Positions 16,177 through 24,325 of a stretch of DNA of 64,000 nt are shown piece by piece (within the stretch, counting starts at the first letter, position 1; the number at the start of each line of letters is the position of its first letter). Under the pieces are notes generated by a model. It had not been told where the DNA came from. It did no database searches and saw only the letters and a list, made by a program, of their open reading frames with translations. The DNA comes from Microbacterium sp. SMR1 (GTDB taxonomy: Bacteria > Actinomycetota > Actinomycetes > Actinomycetales > Microbacteriaceae), in assembly GCF_003289625.1 (NCBI RefSeq), contig NZ_QMBN01000001.1, positions 558,001-622,000 on the forward strand, read 5' to 3'. Both the position numbers and the translations under genes were made by a program.

Positions 16177-18189
16177 TCAGCGCATCGCCTCGCCGATGTA
16201 CGAGTACTTCAGGAAGACCTCCGACGCCCAGCCGGCCTCTTCGAGCACACCCTGAACGGCCGTGAGCATGTAGCGGGAGTCCCAGCCCATGTAGAGATAG
16301 CTGCCCTCGCCGAGCTCGTCCCACTGGCCGTTCCATGCCATCGCCGGGTACACCGGGCCGCCGCGACGAGCGCTGAAGTCGACGACGCTCTGACGGGAGT
16401 CCACCCAGAGGCGCTTGAAGACGCGGTTGAACAGGTACCGGACGTCGGGCACCTCCCAGTGCTCACCGCGGAACTCGACGTAGTCGAACTCGCGCTGCCA
16501 GCCACGCGGCCAGCCCCGTCGCAGCTTGGCATCCAGGATCGGCGTGAGGTTGTCGTCGTCGATCCCTGTCAGCGCGGGACGGCGCCAGACCTCGACGAAG
16601 CGCGCCGCGAGCTCCTCGGTACGCGCCCCGATGGCTGCGGTGTCCCAGCTCGGGCGCTTGGCCACGTCGCGCGACATCTGCACCGAGCTGCCCGCGAGGA
16701 GAGGACGCAGCTGCGGGAAGGTCGCGTCTAGCGCGCGCTCTGCGCGGTCCCGCTCGAGCAGCGTGAGGTTGCCGATCGTGTGCGCCAGGGCGCGGTGGCT
16801 GTTCTGCTCGTCCTCGCTGTACTCGGCGAAGCGTCGCGTGCCGTCTCCCGACCAGTCGTCGCCGGCGCCGGCGGGGAAGACCGGCGAAACGTCGAGGAGG
16901 TATGCGGGATCCACGTCGGCGAGGCGGCCGAGAACGTAGCGCGGGTGGGGGAGGTCGCTGTACTTGAGTCCGACGCGCACGCGCTCGTCCGAGGGCGTGA
17001 TTCGCGCGATGGCGCGGGTCAGCGCGTCCGGCCCCTCGGCGTACGCACGGCACAGCCGTGCGACGAGTCGCTCGGTCGCGATGCCGACGACGACGCGGCG
17101 CAGAAGGAGTGACTGGATGTCTTCGAGACGGGCGATCAGCTCGTCGCGGGGCAGGATGCCGGCGCGCTGGTCGTGAACGAGCCGCATCGCGAGCGGGAAC
17201 ATCTGACGTCCCAGCACCGCGAGGTAGCCGAGCTGCCGGCCGACCTCGGGGTCGTCGCTCGTGGCCGGGTCGAGGAGCTCGCGGTAGATCTCCGAGAACG
17301 TCCGCCAGCTCGTCGCGTGCTCCCGCAGGCTGCCGATGTCGAGCCGGGGGAACTGCTGTCGGAAGACGTCGTAGACGCCGCGTCCACCGGTGATGAGCAC
17401 CTCGCGCCCCGTGAGCATGACGAGGTAGTGGTTCCAGAATGACCCGATCGCGTCGCCGGTGTTCTGCTCGATCGGGAGCCAGTACTCCTGCTCGATCTCG
17501 TTCTGCTCGCCGTGCGTGAGCCCCATCAGCACGTAGTTGTGAATGAGCTCGTGGTCGCGCAGCGGCTCGCCCGTGGAGTTCAGGCTCTCGAAGATCTGCT
17601 GAGCGTTGGCCTGCGCCCCCAGAGTGATGGCGACGTGCTCGAGCTTCTGCAGGCCGCGCCACAGCGCGGCGGCCTCGCCGGGCCGGATCTGGCTGCGGAA
17701 GAACGCGTAGTTGTCGTCGAAGCGCGAGGCGCGCTGCTCGTCTTCGGGGGAGCGCCGGTCGAGGACGACGCTCTCGAAGACGTCGGCCCAGGCCCGGTGG
17801 GGACGGAGCTTGGTGCGCGTCGGGTCGTCGGCGCGGACGAGCACCGCCTCCAGCTCCCGCGCGAGGTCGGGATCGTCGTCGCGCAGCGTGTGGTGGAGTG
17901 CCGCGACGAGCAGCATCAGGGTCGTGATTCGCTGCTGACCATCGATGAGCACGAGCTGCGCGTCGTCGTCGGACGAGGTGCTCGCGGTGGAGAGGATCGA
18001 TCCGATGAAGTGGGTATGAGTGTCGTCGGAGGCCGACACCGACCGGATGTCGCCGAGCAGCTGCTCGCACCCGCCGATGTCCCAGCGGTACTGCCGCTGA
18101 TAGACCGGGACGACGATGGTGGTCTCGGATGCCGAGAGCCAGCCGATCGTGTTGACGGCGGTCGCTTCGACATTCGTGGCAGTGCTCAT
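16177..18189 (-). CDS. DUF262/DUF1524-type protein with degenerate HNH half and extra C-terminal domain
   Basis: A 670-residue protein. The N-terminal DUF262 domain is clear: QRQYRW near residue 31, the signature DGQQRITTL at 83-91, and FESLNSTGEPLRDHEL at 200-215. This is the nucleotide-sensing half found in GmrSD, SspE and BrxU defence proteins. The second half shows H470-T-IGNLTLL, the core of DUF1524. However, the upstream EHIxP histidine motif is replaced by LLDVSPVFP, and the downstream asparagine region is weak, so nuclease activity is doubtful. Residues 545-670 form an extra domain rich in Trp/Tyr. It stands alone, without modification or other defence genes nearby. Confidence 0.8.
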   Translation of the reverse strand: MSTATNVEATAVNTIGWLSASETTIVVPVYQRQYRWDIGGCEQLLGDIRSVSASDDTHTHFIGSILSTASTSSDDDAQLVLIDGQQRITTLMLLVAALHHTLRDDDPDLARELEAVLVRADDPTRTKLRPHRAWADVFESVVLDRRSPEDEQRASRFDDNYAFFRSQIRPGEAAALWRGLQKLEHVAITLGAQANAQQIFESLNSTGEPLRDHELIHNYVLMGLTHGEQNEIEQEYWLPIEQNTGDAIGSFWNHYLVMLTGREVLITGGRGVYDVFRQQFPRLDIGSLREHATSWRTFSEIYRELLDPATSDDPEVGRQLGYLAVLGRQMFPLAMRLVHDQRAGILPRDELIARLEDIQSLLLRRVVVGIATERLVARLCRAYAEGPDALTRAIARITPSDERVRVGLKYSDLPHPRYVLGRLADVDPAYLLDVSPVFPAGAGDDWSGDGTRRFAEYSEDEQNSHRALAHTIGNLTLLERDRAERALDATFPQLRPLLAGSSVQMSRDVAKRPSWDTAAIGARTEELAARFVEVWRRPALTGIDDDNLTPILDAKLRRGWPRGWQREFDYVEFRGEHWEVPDVRYLFNRVFKRLWVDSRQSVVDFSARRGGPVYPAMAWNGQWDELGEGSYLYMGWDSRYMLTAVQGVLEEAGWASEVFLKYSYIGEAMR

Positions 18190-18246
18190 GTTCTCCGAAA
18201 TCGCTCCTCGAAAACCCCGGACGAGTCTACCGGCGCGTTCAGGAGC

Positions 18247-18265
18247 CCTAGGTAGGCTGACCTAA
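18247..18265. promoter_or_regulatory. DtxR/IdeR-like iron box overlapping a -10 hexamer
   Basis: These 19 nt match the DtxR/IdeR consensus at about 14 of 19 positions by eye, with an inverted repeat TAGGT-N6-ACCTA. A TAGGCT hexamer (18253-18258), the -10 form used repeatedly in this window, lies inside it, so Fe-loaded repressor would occlude the promoter of the rightward oxygenase-like gene 51 nt downstream. Confidence 0.5.
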
Positions 18266-18315
18266 GTCGGGCCTGTAAAAACTTCGCTTGTCCGACAGAA
18301 AGGTCATGATCCGTC

Positions 18316-19089
18316 ATGGGTTACATCAAGTCCGCTGCCCTCGAGGAGACCGGCTACGTCGTCCTCGACCGCTACAACAAGGAGATCGATCCGAAGGAGT
18401 GGCTCGACGTCGAGTACGTCGACTGGAAGTCCTCCGGCGACACCCGTTTCGCTCCGCTGGCCTCGGCCAAGGGCGAGATCGAGTGCAACGGTTTCTGGAA
18501 CCACAAGCCGCCGCGCACAGACAAGGACGGCGTGTGGATCGACTCGCAGACCGCGATCGCTCCGACGCTGACCGCGCGTGCGCAGGAGCCCGGCGCCAAC
18601 GTCGGCCGCTGCCGCATCATCGAGCTGCAGCCGAACACGTACGCCGACTGCCTCTACAACCTGCACCAGGACGACAACAACCGCCTCAACCCCGACGGCA
18701 CGGGCTGGGTCGTCCGCGGCTTCTTCAACCTGACGGATGACAAGACGAGCTACTTCGTGCTCCGTGAGAACCGCACCGACCCCAGCGAGGAGACCCGCAT
18801 CGCGCTGCCCGCCGGTGCGCAGCTCATCGTCGACACCCAGCGCCTGTGGCACGCGGCAGCTCACTACGGTGACGAGCCGCGCTACTGCCTCATCACCTCG
18901 TGGGAGTCGGGCCCCGAGCTCGATGCCTACATCGCCAAGTACAACGGCGTGAACAAGGTGGAGAGCTACCCGGTCGACCAGGAGACCCTCGACGCCGGCC
19001 AGATCGAGCAGGAGCGCCGCATCGCCGCTCGTGCCGCCGCGCTCGCAGCACGCGGTCAGCAGGAGGTCATCGCGATGAGCGAGGCCTGA
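18316..19089 (+). CDS. Putative Fe(II)/2-oxoglutarate-type oxygenase, uncharacterised
   Basis: A 257-residue soluble protein that I do not recognise as a named family. It contains the pattern of a double-stranded beta-helix Fe(II) site: H117-x-D119 (NLHQDD) and a distal histidine H179 (RLWHAAAHYG), with R189 ten residues later where 2-oxoglutarate is usually anchored (RYCLITSW). This is an inference from motif spacing only. The C-terminal 40 residues are a charged, Ala-rich helix. Upstream is an iron-box-like site, fitting an iron enzyme. It is divergent from the DUF262 gene and is followed by a strong terminator, so it is monocistronic. Confidence 0.65.
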   Translation: MGYIKSAALEETGYVVLDRYNKEIDPKEWLDVEYVDWKSSGDTRFAPLASAKGEIECNGFWNHKPPRTDKDGVWIDSQTAIAPTLTARAQEPGANVGRCRIIELQPNTYADCLYNLHQDDNNRLNPDGTGWVVRGFFNLTDDKTSYFVLRENRTDPSEETRIALPAGAQLIVDTQRLWHAAAHYGDEPRYCLITSWESGPELDAYIAKYNGVNKVESYPVDQETLDAGQIEQERRIAARAAALAARGQQEVIAMSEA

Positions 19090-19104
19090 GCCTCGGACTC
19101 GCCT

Positions 19105-19144
19105 GAAGGGAGGTGTCGGCTGCGGCCGGCACCTCCCTTCTTCG
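19105..19144 (+). terminator. Terminator after the oxygenase-like gene
   Basis: An 11-bp stem (GAAGGGAGGTG with CACCTCCCTTC), an inner CGGC/GCCG pair, then a short T-rich tail. It is placed 16 nt after the stop codon. Confidence 0.8.
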
Positions 19145-19170
19145 TCCTTCGCGGTGGGACCAAATACCGT

Positions 19171-19198
19171 GTTGCTTTCTGTTGCTTTGCGTGTGAAT
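19171..19198. promoter_or_regulatory. Direct-repeat operator candidate for FruR (DeoR type)
   Basis: GTTGCTTT occurs twice with 10-nt spacing (19171 and 19181), followed by a GTGTGAATG segment, 36 nt before the fruR start. DeoR-family sugar regulators bind TTTG/GTTG-rich direct repeats, and one-turn spacing puts both on the same DNA face. Confidence 0.5.
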
Positions 19199-19233
19199 GC
19201 GTTGTAACGTGTGGGCATCCGAAGGAGGATGTC

Positions 19234-20010
19234 GTGTACGCAATGGAGCGCCAGCAGCTCATCGAACGAATGCTCGCCGCCCACGGTCGCGTGGCCGTCG
19301 TCGACCTCGCTTCGCGTTTCGATGTCACGACCGAGACGGTCCGGCGCGACCTCGCGGCCCTGGAGGAGACCGGCGTTCTGCGCCGCGTTCACGGCGGCGC
19401 GGTGTCGGCGGAGCGCGTCAGCACCGCCGAGCCATCCGTCGCCGAACGCTCCCAGCGCCACTCGGCGGCCAAGGAGCGGATCGCCCGGCGCGCTCTGACA
19501 GCGCTCCCGGCCGGGACCGGATCGATCTACGTGGATGCCGGCACGACCACCGGCGCCTTCGCGGAAGCACTGATCGAGCGCAGCGCGCCGAACGGGCTCG
19601 AGGTCGTCACCCATTCGATGACGATCGCTCACTCGCTCGCCGGAGCGGCCGGGATCGGCCTGACTGCGATCGGCGGACGCGTCCGGGGCCTCACCGCGGC
19701 GGCCGTTGGATCGGATACCGTCGGCGCCATCACGCGGCTGCGGCCCGACGTCGCCTTCCTCGGCACGAACGGCATCGCCCGAGAGGCCGGACTCACGACG
19801 CCCGACCCCGACGAGGCCGCCGTGAAGCGCGCCATCGTCGCCGGAGCCCGGCGCGTGATCCTCCTCGTCGATGCCGACAAGTTCGACGCCGAACTGCTCG
19901 TGTCGTTCGCCGACCTCTCGGACCTCGACGTCGTCGTGACCGACCGGGAGCCGGATTCGGAGCTCGCCCGCGCCCTGCGCGAGGCCGACGTGGAGGTATG
20001 GATCGCATGA
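19234..20010 (+). CDS. fruR: DeoR family regulator of the fructose operon
   Basis: A 258-residue DeoR/GlpR-type repressor. The winged HTH is at residues 5-58 (VAVVDLASRFDVTTETVRRDLAALEE) and is followed by the family hallmark RRVHGGA. The effector domain has the sugar-phosphate binding loop VDAGTTTGAFAEAL near 107 and FLGTNGI near 174. The start is the GTG at 19234, set by AAGGAGG with a 5-nt spacer. The gene overlaps fruK by ATGA, so it is the first gene of fruR-fruK-fruA-ptsH and probably senses fructose 1-phosphate or fructose 1,6-bisphosphate. The name follows context. Confidence 0.88.
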   Translation: MYAMERQQLIERMLAAHGRVAVVDLASRFDVTTETVRRDLAALEETGVLRRVHGGAVSAERVSTAEPSVAERSQRHSAAKERIARRALTALPAGTGSIYVDAGTTTGAFAEALIERSAPNGLEVVTHSMTIAHSLAGAAGIGLTAIGGRVRGLTAAAVGSDTVGAITRLRPDVAFLGTNGIAREAGLTTPDPDEAAVKRAIVAGARRVILLVDADKFDAELLVSFADLSDLDVVVTDREPDSELARALREADVEVWIA

Positions 20011-20957
20011 TCGTGACCCTGACGGTGCACCCGTCGCTCGACCGGACCATCTCGATCGATGCGTCGTTGCGCGTCGGCGAGGTGCAGACGGCGTCCGCCG
20101 TCCGCGAGGATGCCGGCGGCAAGGGCATCAACGTCGCGCGCGTGCTGCACGCGTCGGGGGTCGACAGTCTCGCCGTGCTTCCCCTGGACCCCGCCGACCC
20201 GTTCGCTGCGGTGCTGGCGGACGGGGATGTCGACGTGCGCACGGTCGCGGTGCACGGCCGCACTCGCGCGAACATCGCGGTCACAGACCCGACCGGCGAG
20301 ACGACGAAGATCAATCTCCCCGGTGTGGCTCTGAGCGCGGCCGACCTCGACGACGTGATCGATGTCGTCGCGCAGTGCGCGCGCGGCGCCCAGTGGCTCG
20401 TGCTCGCCGGCTCGCTCGCGCCCGGCCTGCCGGATGACGCCTACGTCCGCGTCATCCGCGCGGTCCGCGACCGGTTGGGGGAGGAAGCCCCACGGATCGC
20501 TGTCGACACGTCGGGAGCCGCGCTGCGCGCCGTCGTCGCGGACGGACGTCCCGACCTCATCAAGCCCAACGACGAGGAGCTCGCCGATCTCTTGGGCGCG
20601 CCGCTGCCGGCGGCCGACACCCTCGCCGACGCCGTCCACCTCGCGTCTCGCGAGCTGGTCCCCGCGGCGGTCGGCGCGGCGCTGGTCACCCTCGGTGGCG
20701 ACGGTGCGGTCATCGTCTCCGACCGCGGCGCGTGGGCAGCGACTCCGCCCCCCACCCGCGTCCGCAGCACGGTCGGCGCCGGTGACAGTTCGCTCGCGGG
20801 CTTCCTCCTCGCCGACTCCCGCGGCGCGGACCCCGCAGCCGCGCTCGTCTCCGCCATCCGGTACGGTTCGGCCGCCGCGGCGCTCGAGGGAACGCAAGCC
20901 CCGAAACCGACCGATCTCCCCACCGCGGACATCCCCGTCCGCGCGCTCCATCACTGA
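20007..20957 (+). CDS. fruK: 1-phosphofructokinase
   Basis: A 316-residue PfkB/ribokinase-family sugar kinase. The N-terminal strand TLTVHPSLDRTI and GGKGINVARVL near residue 37 are typical of FruK, and the catalytic aspartate is D260 in GAGDSSLAGFL. It phosphorylates fructose 1-phosphate, the product of the adjacent PTS permease, to fructose 1,6-bisphosphate. It overlaps fruR by ATGA and precedes fruA. Tagatose-6-phosphate kinase or 6-phosphofructokinase 2 are relatives, but the PTS-fructose context settles the call. Confidence 0.93.
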   Translation: MIVTLTVHPSLDRTISIDASLRVGEVQTASAVREDAGGKGINVARVLHASGVDSLAVLPLDPADPFAAVLADGDVDVRTVAVHGRTRANIAVTDPTGETTKINLPGVALSAADLDDVIDVVAQCARGAQWLVLAGSLAPGLPDDAYVRVIRAVRDRLGEEAPRIAVDTSGAALRAVVADGRPDLIKPNDEELADLLGAPLPAADTLADAVHLASRELVPAAVGAALVTLGGDGAVIVSDRGAWAATPPPTRVRSTVGAGDSSLAGFLLADSRGADPAAALVSAIRYGSAAAALEGTQAPKPTDLPTADIPVRALHH

Positions 20958-20994
20958 TCCGAACGACCCGCAACACTCGAACCAGGAGGACACC

Positions 20995-23067
20995 GTGTCC
21001 GACACCATCACCCCGGAGCTCGTCAGCCTCGACGCGCCCCTCGGGACCGACAAGAAAGACGTCATCCGCGCCCTCGCTCGCCTCGTCGCAGCGCAGGGCC
21101 GCGCCACGGACGCCGACGCCCTCGCGAAAGACGCCATCGCGCGCGAAGAGAAGGACGAGACCGGGCTTCCCGGCGGCATCGCGATCCCGCACGCGAAGAG
21201 CGCTGCGGTGACCCAGGCCTCGCTCGCGTTCGCTCGACTGAAGCCGGGCGTGGCATTCGGAGCCCCCGACGGCCCGGCCGACCTCGTCTTCCTCATCGCC
21301 GCGCCCGAGAACGCCGCTGAAGAGCACCTCGCGGTGCTGTCGCGTCTCGCCCGCAGCCTGATGCAGGACTCGTTCACGAGCGACCTCCGCGCCGCGGCAT
21401 CCGCCGACGACGTCGTGCGTACGGTTCGCGCGGCGATCGGCGAGGGCGATGCCGCCCCAGCACCCGCTGCCGCCGCGCCGACGGCCACCTCGGCCGCGCC
21501 GGCTGAGGCCACCGCCGGCGACCTGACGATCGACGGCCGTCCCGCCCGCATCGTCGCTGTGACCTCCTGCGCGACGGGCATCGCCCACACCTTCATGGCT
21601 GCCGACGCGCTGACCGCCGCAGGTAAGGAAGCCGGGATCGACCTCGTCGTCGAACCCCAGGGCTCCAGCGGATACCAGGCGCTGCCGGCATCCGTCATCG
21701 ACAACGCCGACGCCGTGATTTTCGCCACCGACGTCGACGTCCGCGAGATCTCGCGATTCGCCGGCAAGCCGGTCATCCGCTCGGGCGTCAAGCGCGGCAT
21801 CGAGCAGCCCGCGCAGATGATCCGCGAGGCCGTCGCCGCGGCATCGAACCCGAACGCCGCCCGTGTCAGCGGGGCCGCAGCGGATGCCGGTTCCGGTGCG
21901 GGCACCGCGTCGCAGAATCTGTCGTGGGGGGCGAAGATCCAGCGCATCCTGCTCACGGGCGTGAGCTACATGATCCCCTTCGTCGCCGGCGGTGGGCTGC
22001 TGATCGCCCTCGGTTTCGCCCTCGGCGGCTACGAGGTCACGGCCAACGCGTCGAAGGTCATCATCGACAACGCGCTGTGGAACCTGCCCACGACCGACAT
22101 CACGTCGCCGTTCGGGCCGCTCGGCCAGTACCTCGGGTCGGTGGCGTTCATGATCGGCTCGACGTCCATGGGCTTCCTGGTGGCCGCTCTCGCGGGATAC
22201 ATCGCCTACGCGATCGCCGACCGTCCGGGCATCGCTCCCGGATTCGTCGCCGGTGCGATCGCCGTCACGATGAGCGCCGGCTTCATCGGCGGCATCATCG
22301 GCGGTTTCCTCGCCGGCTTCGTGGCCTGGTGGCTCGGACGCCTTCCCGCGCCGCGCTGGCTGCGCGGCCTGATGCCTGTCGTCATCATCCCGCTGCTCGG
22401 TTCGATCGTCGCCTCGGGTCTCATGATCCTGTTCCTCGGCCGCCCCATCGCGGCCCTGATGGCGCTCCTCACCGATGGCCTCACGTCGCTCACCCAGAGC
22501 GGTGCGGGCCTCATCGTCGTCGGCGTGATCCTGGGCCTGATGATGTGCTTCGACCTCGGCGGTCCGATCAACAAGGTCGCCTACGTCTTCGCGACGACCG
22601 GACTCGCGGCCGCGTCCACCGAGAACACCGCGCCGTACCTCATCATGGCTGCCGTCATGACTGCCGGCATGGTGCCGCCGCTGGCTCTTGCGCTCGCGTC
22701 GACCGTGCTCGCGCGTCCGCTCTTCACGCCGGTCGAGCGCGAGAACGGCAAGGCGGCATGGCTGCTGGGCGCCTCGTTCATCAGTGAGGGGGCGATCCCG
22801 TTCGCCGCGGCCGACCCGCTGCGCGTCATCCCGGCTTCGCTCGTCGGTGGGGCGATCACCGGTGCGCTGAGCATGTGGTTCGGCGTCCAGAGCTTCGCTC
22901 CGCACGGCGGCGTGTTCGTGCTGTTCGCCATCTCGCCGGTGTGGGGTTTCTTCGTCGCGCTTCTGGCGGGTACCGTCGTTTCTGCGCTGTTGCTCGTCGT
23001 GCTCAAGAAGTACGTCCGCAAGAGCTCCACCGCCCCGGCCCCGGCCGCGGCGACCGCGACAGTCTGA
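20995..23067 (+). CDS. fruA: PTS fructose transporter subunit IIABC
   Basis: A 690-residue fusion with domain order A-B-C. IIA-Fru spans residues 1-150, with the phosphorylated H66 in GGIAIPHAKS. An Ala/Pro linker runs over 151-175. IIB-Fru follows, with C192 in VTSCATGIAHTF. IIC (about 300-680) has roughly 9-10 hydrophobic segments. The protein imports fructose and phosphorylates it at C1 using phosphate from HPr. It starts at a GTG seven bases after an AGGAGG. It is followed 12 nt later by HPr. Enzyme I is not in the window and must lie elsewhere. Confidence 0.95.
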   Translation: MSDTITPELVSLDAPLGTDKKDVIRALARLVAAQGRATDADALAKDAIAREEKDETGLPGGIAIPHAKSAAVTQASLAFARLKPGVAFGAPDGPADLVFLIAAPENAAEEHLAVLSRLARSLMQDSFTSDLRAAASADDVVRTVRAAIGEGDAAPAPAAAAPTATSAAPAEATAGDLTIDGRPARIVAVTSCATGIAHTFMAADALTAAGKEAGIDLVVEPQGSSGYQALPASVIDNADAVIFATDVDVREISRFAGKPVIRSGVKRGIEQPAQMIREAVAAASNPNAARVSGAAADAGSGAGTASQNLSWGAKIQRILLTGVSYMIPFVAGGGLLIALGFALGGYEVTANASKVIIDNALWNLPTTDITSPFGPLGQYLGSVAFMIGSTSMGFLVAALAGYIAYAIADRPGIAPGFVAGAIAVTMSAGFIGGIIGGFLAGFVAWWLGRLPAPRWLRGLMPVVIIPLLGSIVASGLMILFLGRPIAALMALLTDGLTSLTQSGAGLIVVGVILGLMMCFDLGGPINKVAYVFATTGLAAASTENTAPYLIMAAVMTAGMVPPLALALASTVLARPLFTPVERENGKAAWLLGASFISEGAIPFAAADPLRVIPASLVGGAITGALSMWFGVQSFAPHGGVFVLFAISPVWGFFVALLAGTVVSALLLVVLKKYVRKSSTAPAPAAATATV

Positions 23068-23079
23068 GGAGACACCACC

Positions 23080-23349
23080 ATGGCAGAACGCACCGCCACC
23101 ATCGCGAGCAGCTCCGGACTGCACGCCCGCCCCGCGAAGCTCTTCGTGCAGGAGGTGCAGTCGAAGGGCGTTCCCGTCACGATCGCCGTCGAGGGCGGCC
23201 CCGACCTGAACGCCGGCAGCATCCTGAGCATCATGGGCCTGGGCGCCTCGCAGGGCTCGGTCGTGACGCTCAAGGCCGAGGGTGAGGGTGCCGAGAAGGC
23301 TCTCGACGAGCTCGTCGCCTTCCTCGAGATCGACCACGACGCGGCCTGA
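23080..23349 (+). CDS. ptsH: Phosphocarrier protein HPr
   Basis: An 89-residue HPr. The phosphohistidine is H15 in SSSGLHARPAKL, and the regulatory-serine region reads AGSILSIMGLGA, with serine near the position 46 equivalent. HPr passes phosphate from enzyme I to IIA. Its place as last gene of the fructose operon suggests induction with fructose, yet it may serve all PTS permeases of the cell. The SD region GAGGAGA lies upstream. Confidence 0.96.
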   Translation: MAERTATIASSSGLHARPAKLFVQEVQSKGVPVTIAVEGGPDLNAGSILSIMGLGASQGSVVTLKAEGEGAEKALDELVAFLEIDHDAA

Positions 23350-23363
23350 TCCGCTCCGAACAT

Positions 23364-23399
23364 ACGGATGCCGTGGACCTTCGGGTCCACGGCATCCGT
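23364..23399. terminator. Bidirectional terminator after ptsH
   Basis: A 16-bp perfect stem (ACGGATGCCGTGGACC with its complement) with a TTCG loop lies between the convergent ptsH and MBL genes. It is the strongest hairpin in the window. Confidence 0.9.
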
Positions 23400-23413
23400 C
23401 GTTTCCGCGCGGC

Positions 23414-24052
23414 TCAGATGTCGGTGGAGTCGCCCGGGTCCAGGGCGACGAAGTCGCCGCCGTTCTGCTGGGCCGCCCACGTCAGCCGCTCGCGCCCCAT
23501 CGCGAGGCCCGCCGGTGAGAGAGTCATGTCGTGGGTCGCGAAGACCCGCTGCGGCTTGACCTCGAGCACGAAGTCCATCGCGTCGCCGATCTTCAGCCAG
23601 GGGGCGCCGACGGGCGCCGCCAGAAGCTCCACTTTCGCTCCCTTGGGCACGGCGTACGAGTCACCGGGGTAGTAGAACGCGTCGTCGACGAGGACGCCGA
23701 CGTTGTCGATCACGGGGATCGACTCGTGGATCACCGCGTGGCGTCCGCCGAAGAACTCGAGGCTGAACGGGCCCGCTTCGAGCTTGTCGCCGGGGGAGAC
23801 CTCGCGGATGTCGAACCCTGCGGCCGCGCGCACGACACCCTCCGGGCCGTAGACGGGGATGTTCGGGAACTGCTCGAGGATCGTCGACAGGTGCTGCGAC
23901 GTCCAGTGGTCGGGGTGCTCGTGCGTGACGACGACAGCCACGACGTCATGCAGATCCTCGAGCGGCGAGGTGAACGTGCCGGGGTCGATGATCAGGGTCT
24001 TGCCGTCGCGCTCGAGGCGCAGGCAGGCGTGTTCGTGCTTGGTGACATGCAT
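23414..24052 (-). CDS. Metallo-beta-lactamase fold metal-dependent hydrolase
   Basis: A 212-residue MBL-fold protein. The zinc motif is T-H44-E-H46-P-D48-H49. An early IIDPGTF strand and later GRHAVIH and YYPGDSY segments match the UlaG/YtkL-like branch (L-ascorbate-6-phosphate lactonase relatives). The ATG at 24052 has GAGGG at a short spacing; the longer open frame upstream is not supported. Substrate unknown. It lies next to PTS genes, but UlaG function is not implied because the ula genes are absent. Confidence 0.8.
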   Translation of the reverse strand: MHVTKHEHACLRLERDGKTLIIDPGTFTSPLEDLHDVVAVVVTHEHPDHWTSQHLSTILEQFPNIPVYGPEGVVRAAAGFDIREVSPGDKLEAGPFSLEFFGGRHAVIHESIPVIDNVGVLVDDAFYYPGDSYAVPKGAKVELLAAPVGAPWLKIGDAMDFVLEVKPQRVFATHDMTLSPAGLAMGRERLTWAAQQNGGDFVALDPGDSTDI

Positions 24053-24102
24053 GCCCTCAGTCAACGCCCGACACGCCCGAGAGGGCAATGGGGGCCTCGA
24101 TT

Positions 24103-24131
24103 TTGCCGGATGCGCGAGCCCGTGGCATACT
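24103..24131 (+). promoter_or_regulatory. Promoter of tRNA-Glu
   Basis: TTGCCG, a 17-nt spacer and CATACT. The predicted start near 24138 lies about 36 nt before the tRNA. Confidence 0.6.
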
Positions 24132-24173
24132 TTAACGGTTGCCTCCGGAGCCCCGGGGAAGACAAAAAAGTAC

Positions 24174-24246
24174 GGCCCCATCGTATAGCGGCCTAGTACG
24201 CCGCCCTCTCACGGCGGTAACGCGGGTTCGAATCCCGCTGGGGTCA
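24174..24246 (+). tRNA. tRNA-Glu (anticodon CTC)
   Basis: The acceptor is GGCCCCA/TGGGGTC with a G-T pair at position 2. The anticodon loop has CTC between CCGCC and GGCGG arms. The T arm is GCGGG-TTCGAAT-CCCGC, and the discriminator is A. The length is 73 nt and CCA is not encoded. It decodes GAG. Confidence 0.96.
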
Positions 24247-24251
24247 CCATT

Positions 24252-24285
24252 GCGAAACGCCCATCCGATCGGATGGGCGTTTCGC
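24252..24285. terminator. Terminator after tRNA-Glu
   Basis: A 34-nt perfect palindrome (arms GCGAAACGCCCATCCGA and its complement) six nt after the tRNA, followed by a short GTTTG. It probably also ends transcription from the left-going sigma/DUF4349 pair. Confidence 0.85.
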
Positions 24286-24325
24286 GTTTGTCGGAAACCG
24301 GTCACCGGTTACCGGCCCCGCGAGG

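Noticed and set aside
16177-18189. A complete defence island around the DUF262 gene
   Set aside because: Neighbours are a metabolic-type SDR and an oxygenase-like gene; no methyltransferase, dnd/ssp, brx or toxin genes nearby.
23414-24052. MBL protein as UlaG of an ascorbate PTS locus
   Set aside because: The nearby PTS is of the fructose type, and no ula genes are present.
24174-24246. tRNA-Glu as an attachment site
   Set aside because: The flanks are core genes and there is no integrase or repeated tRNA 3' end nearby.
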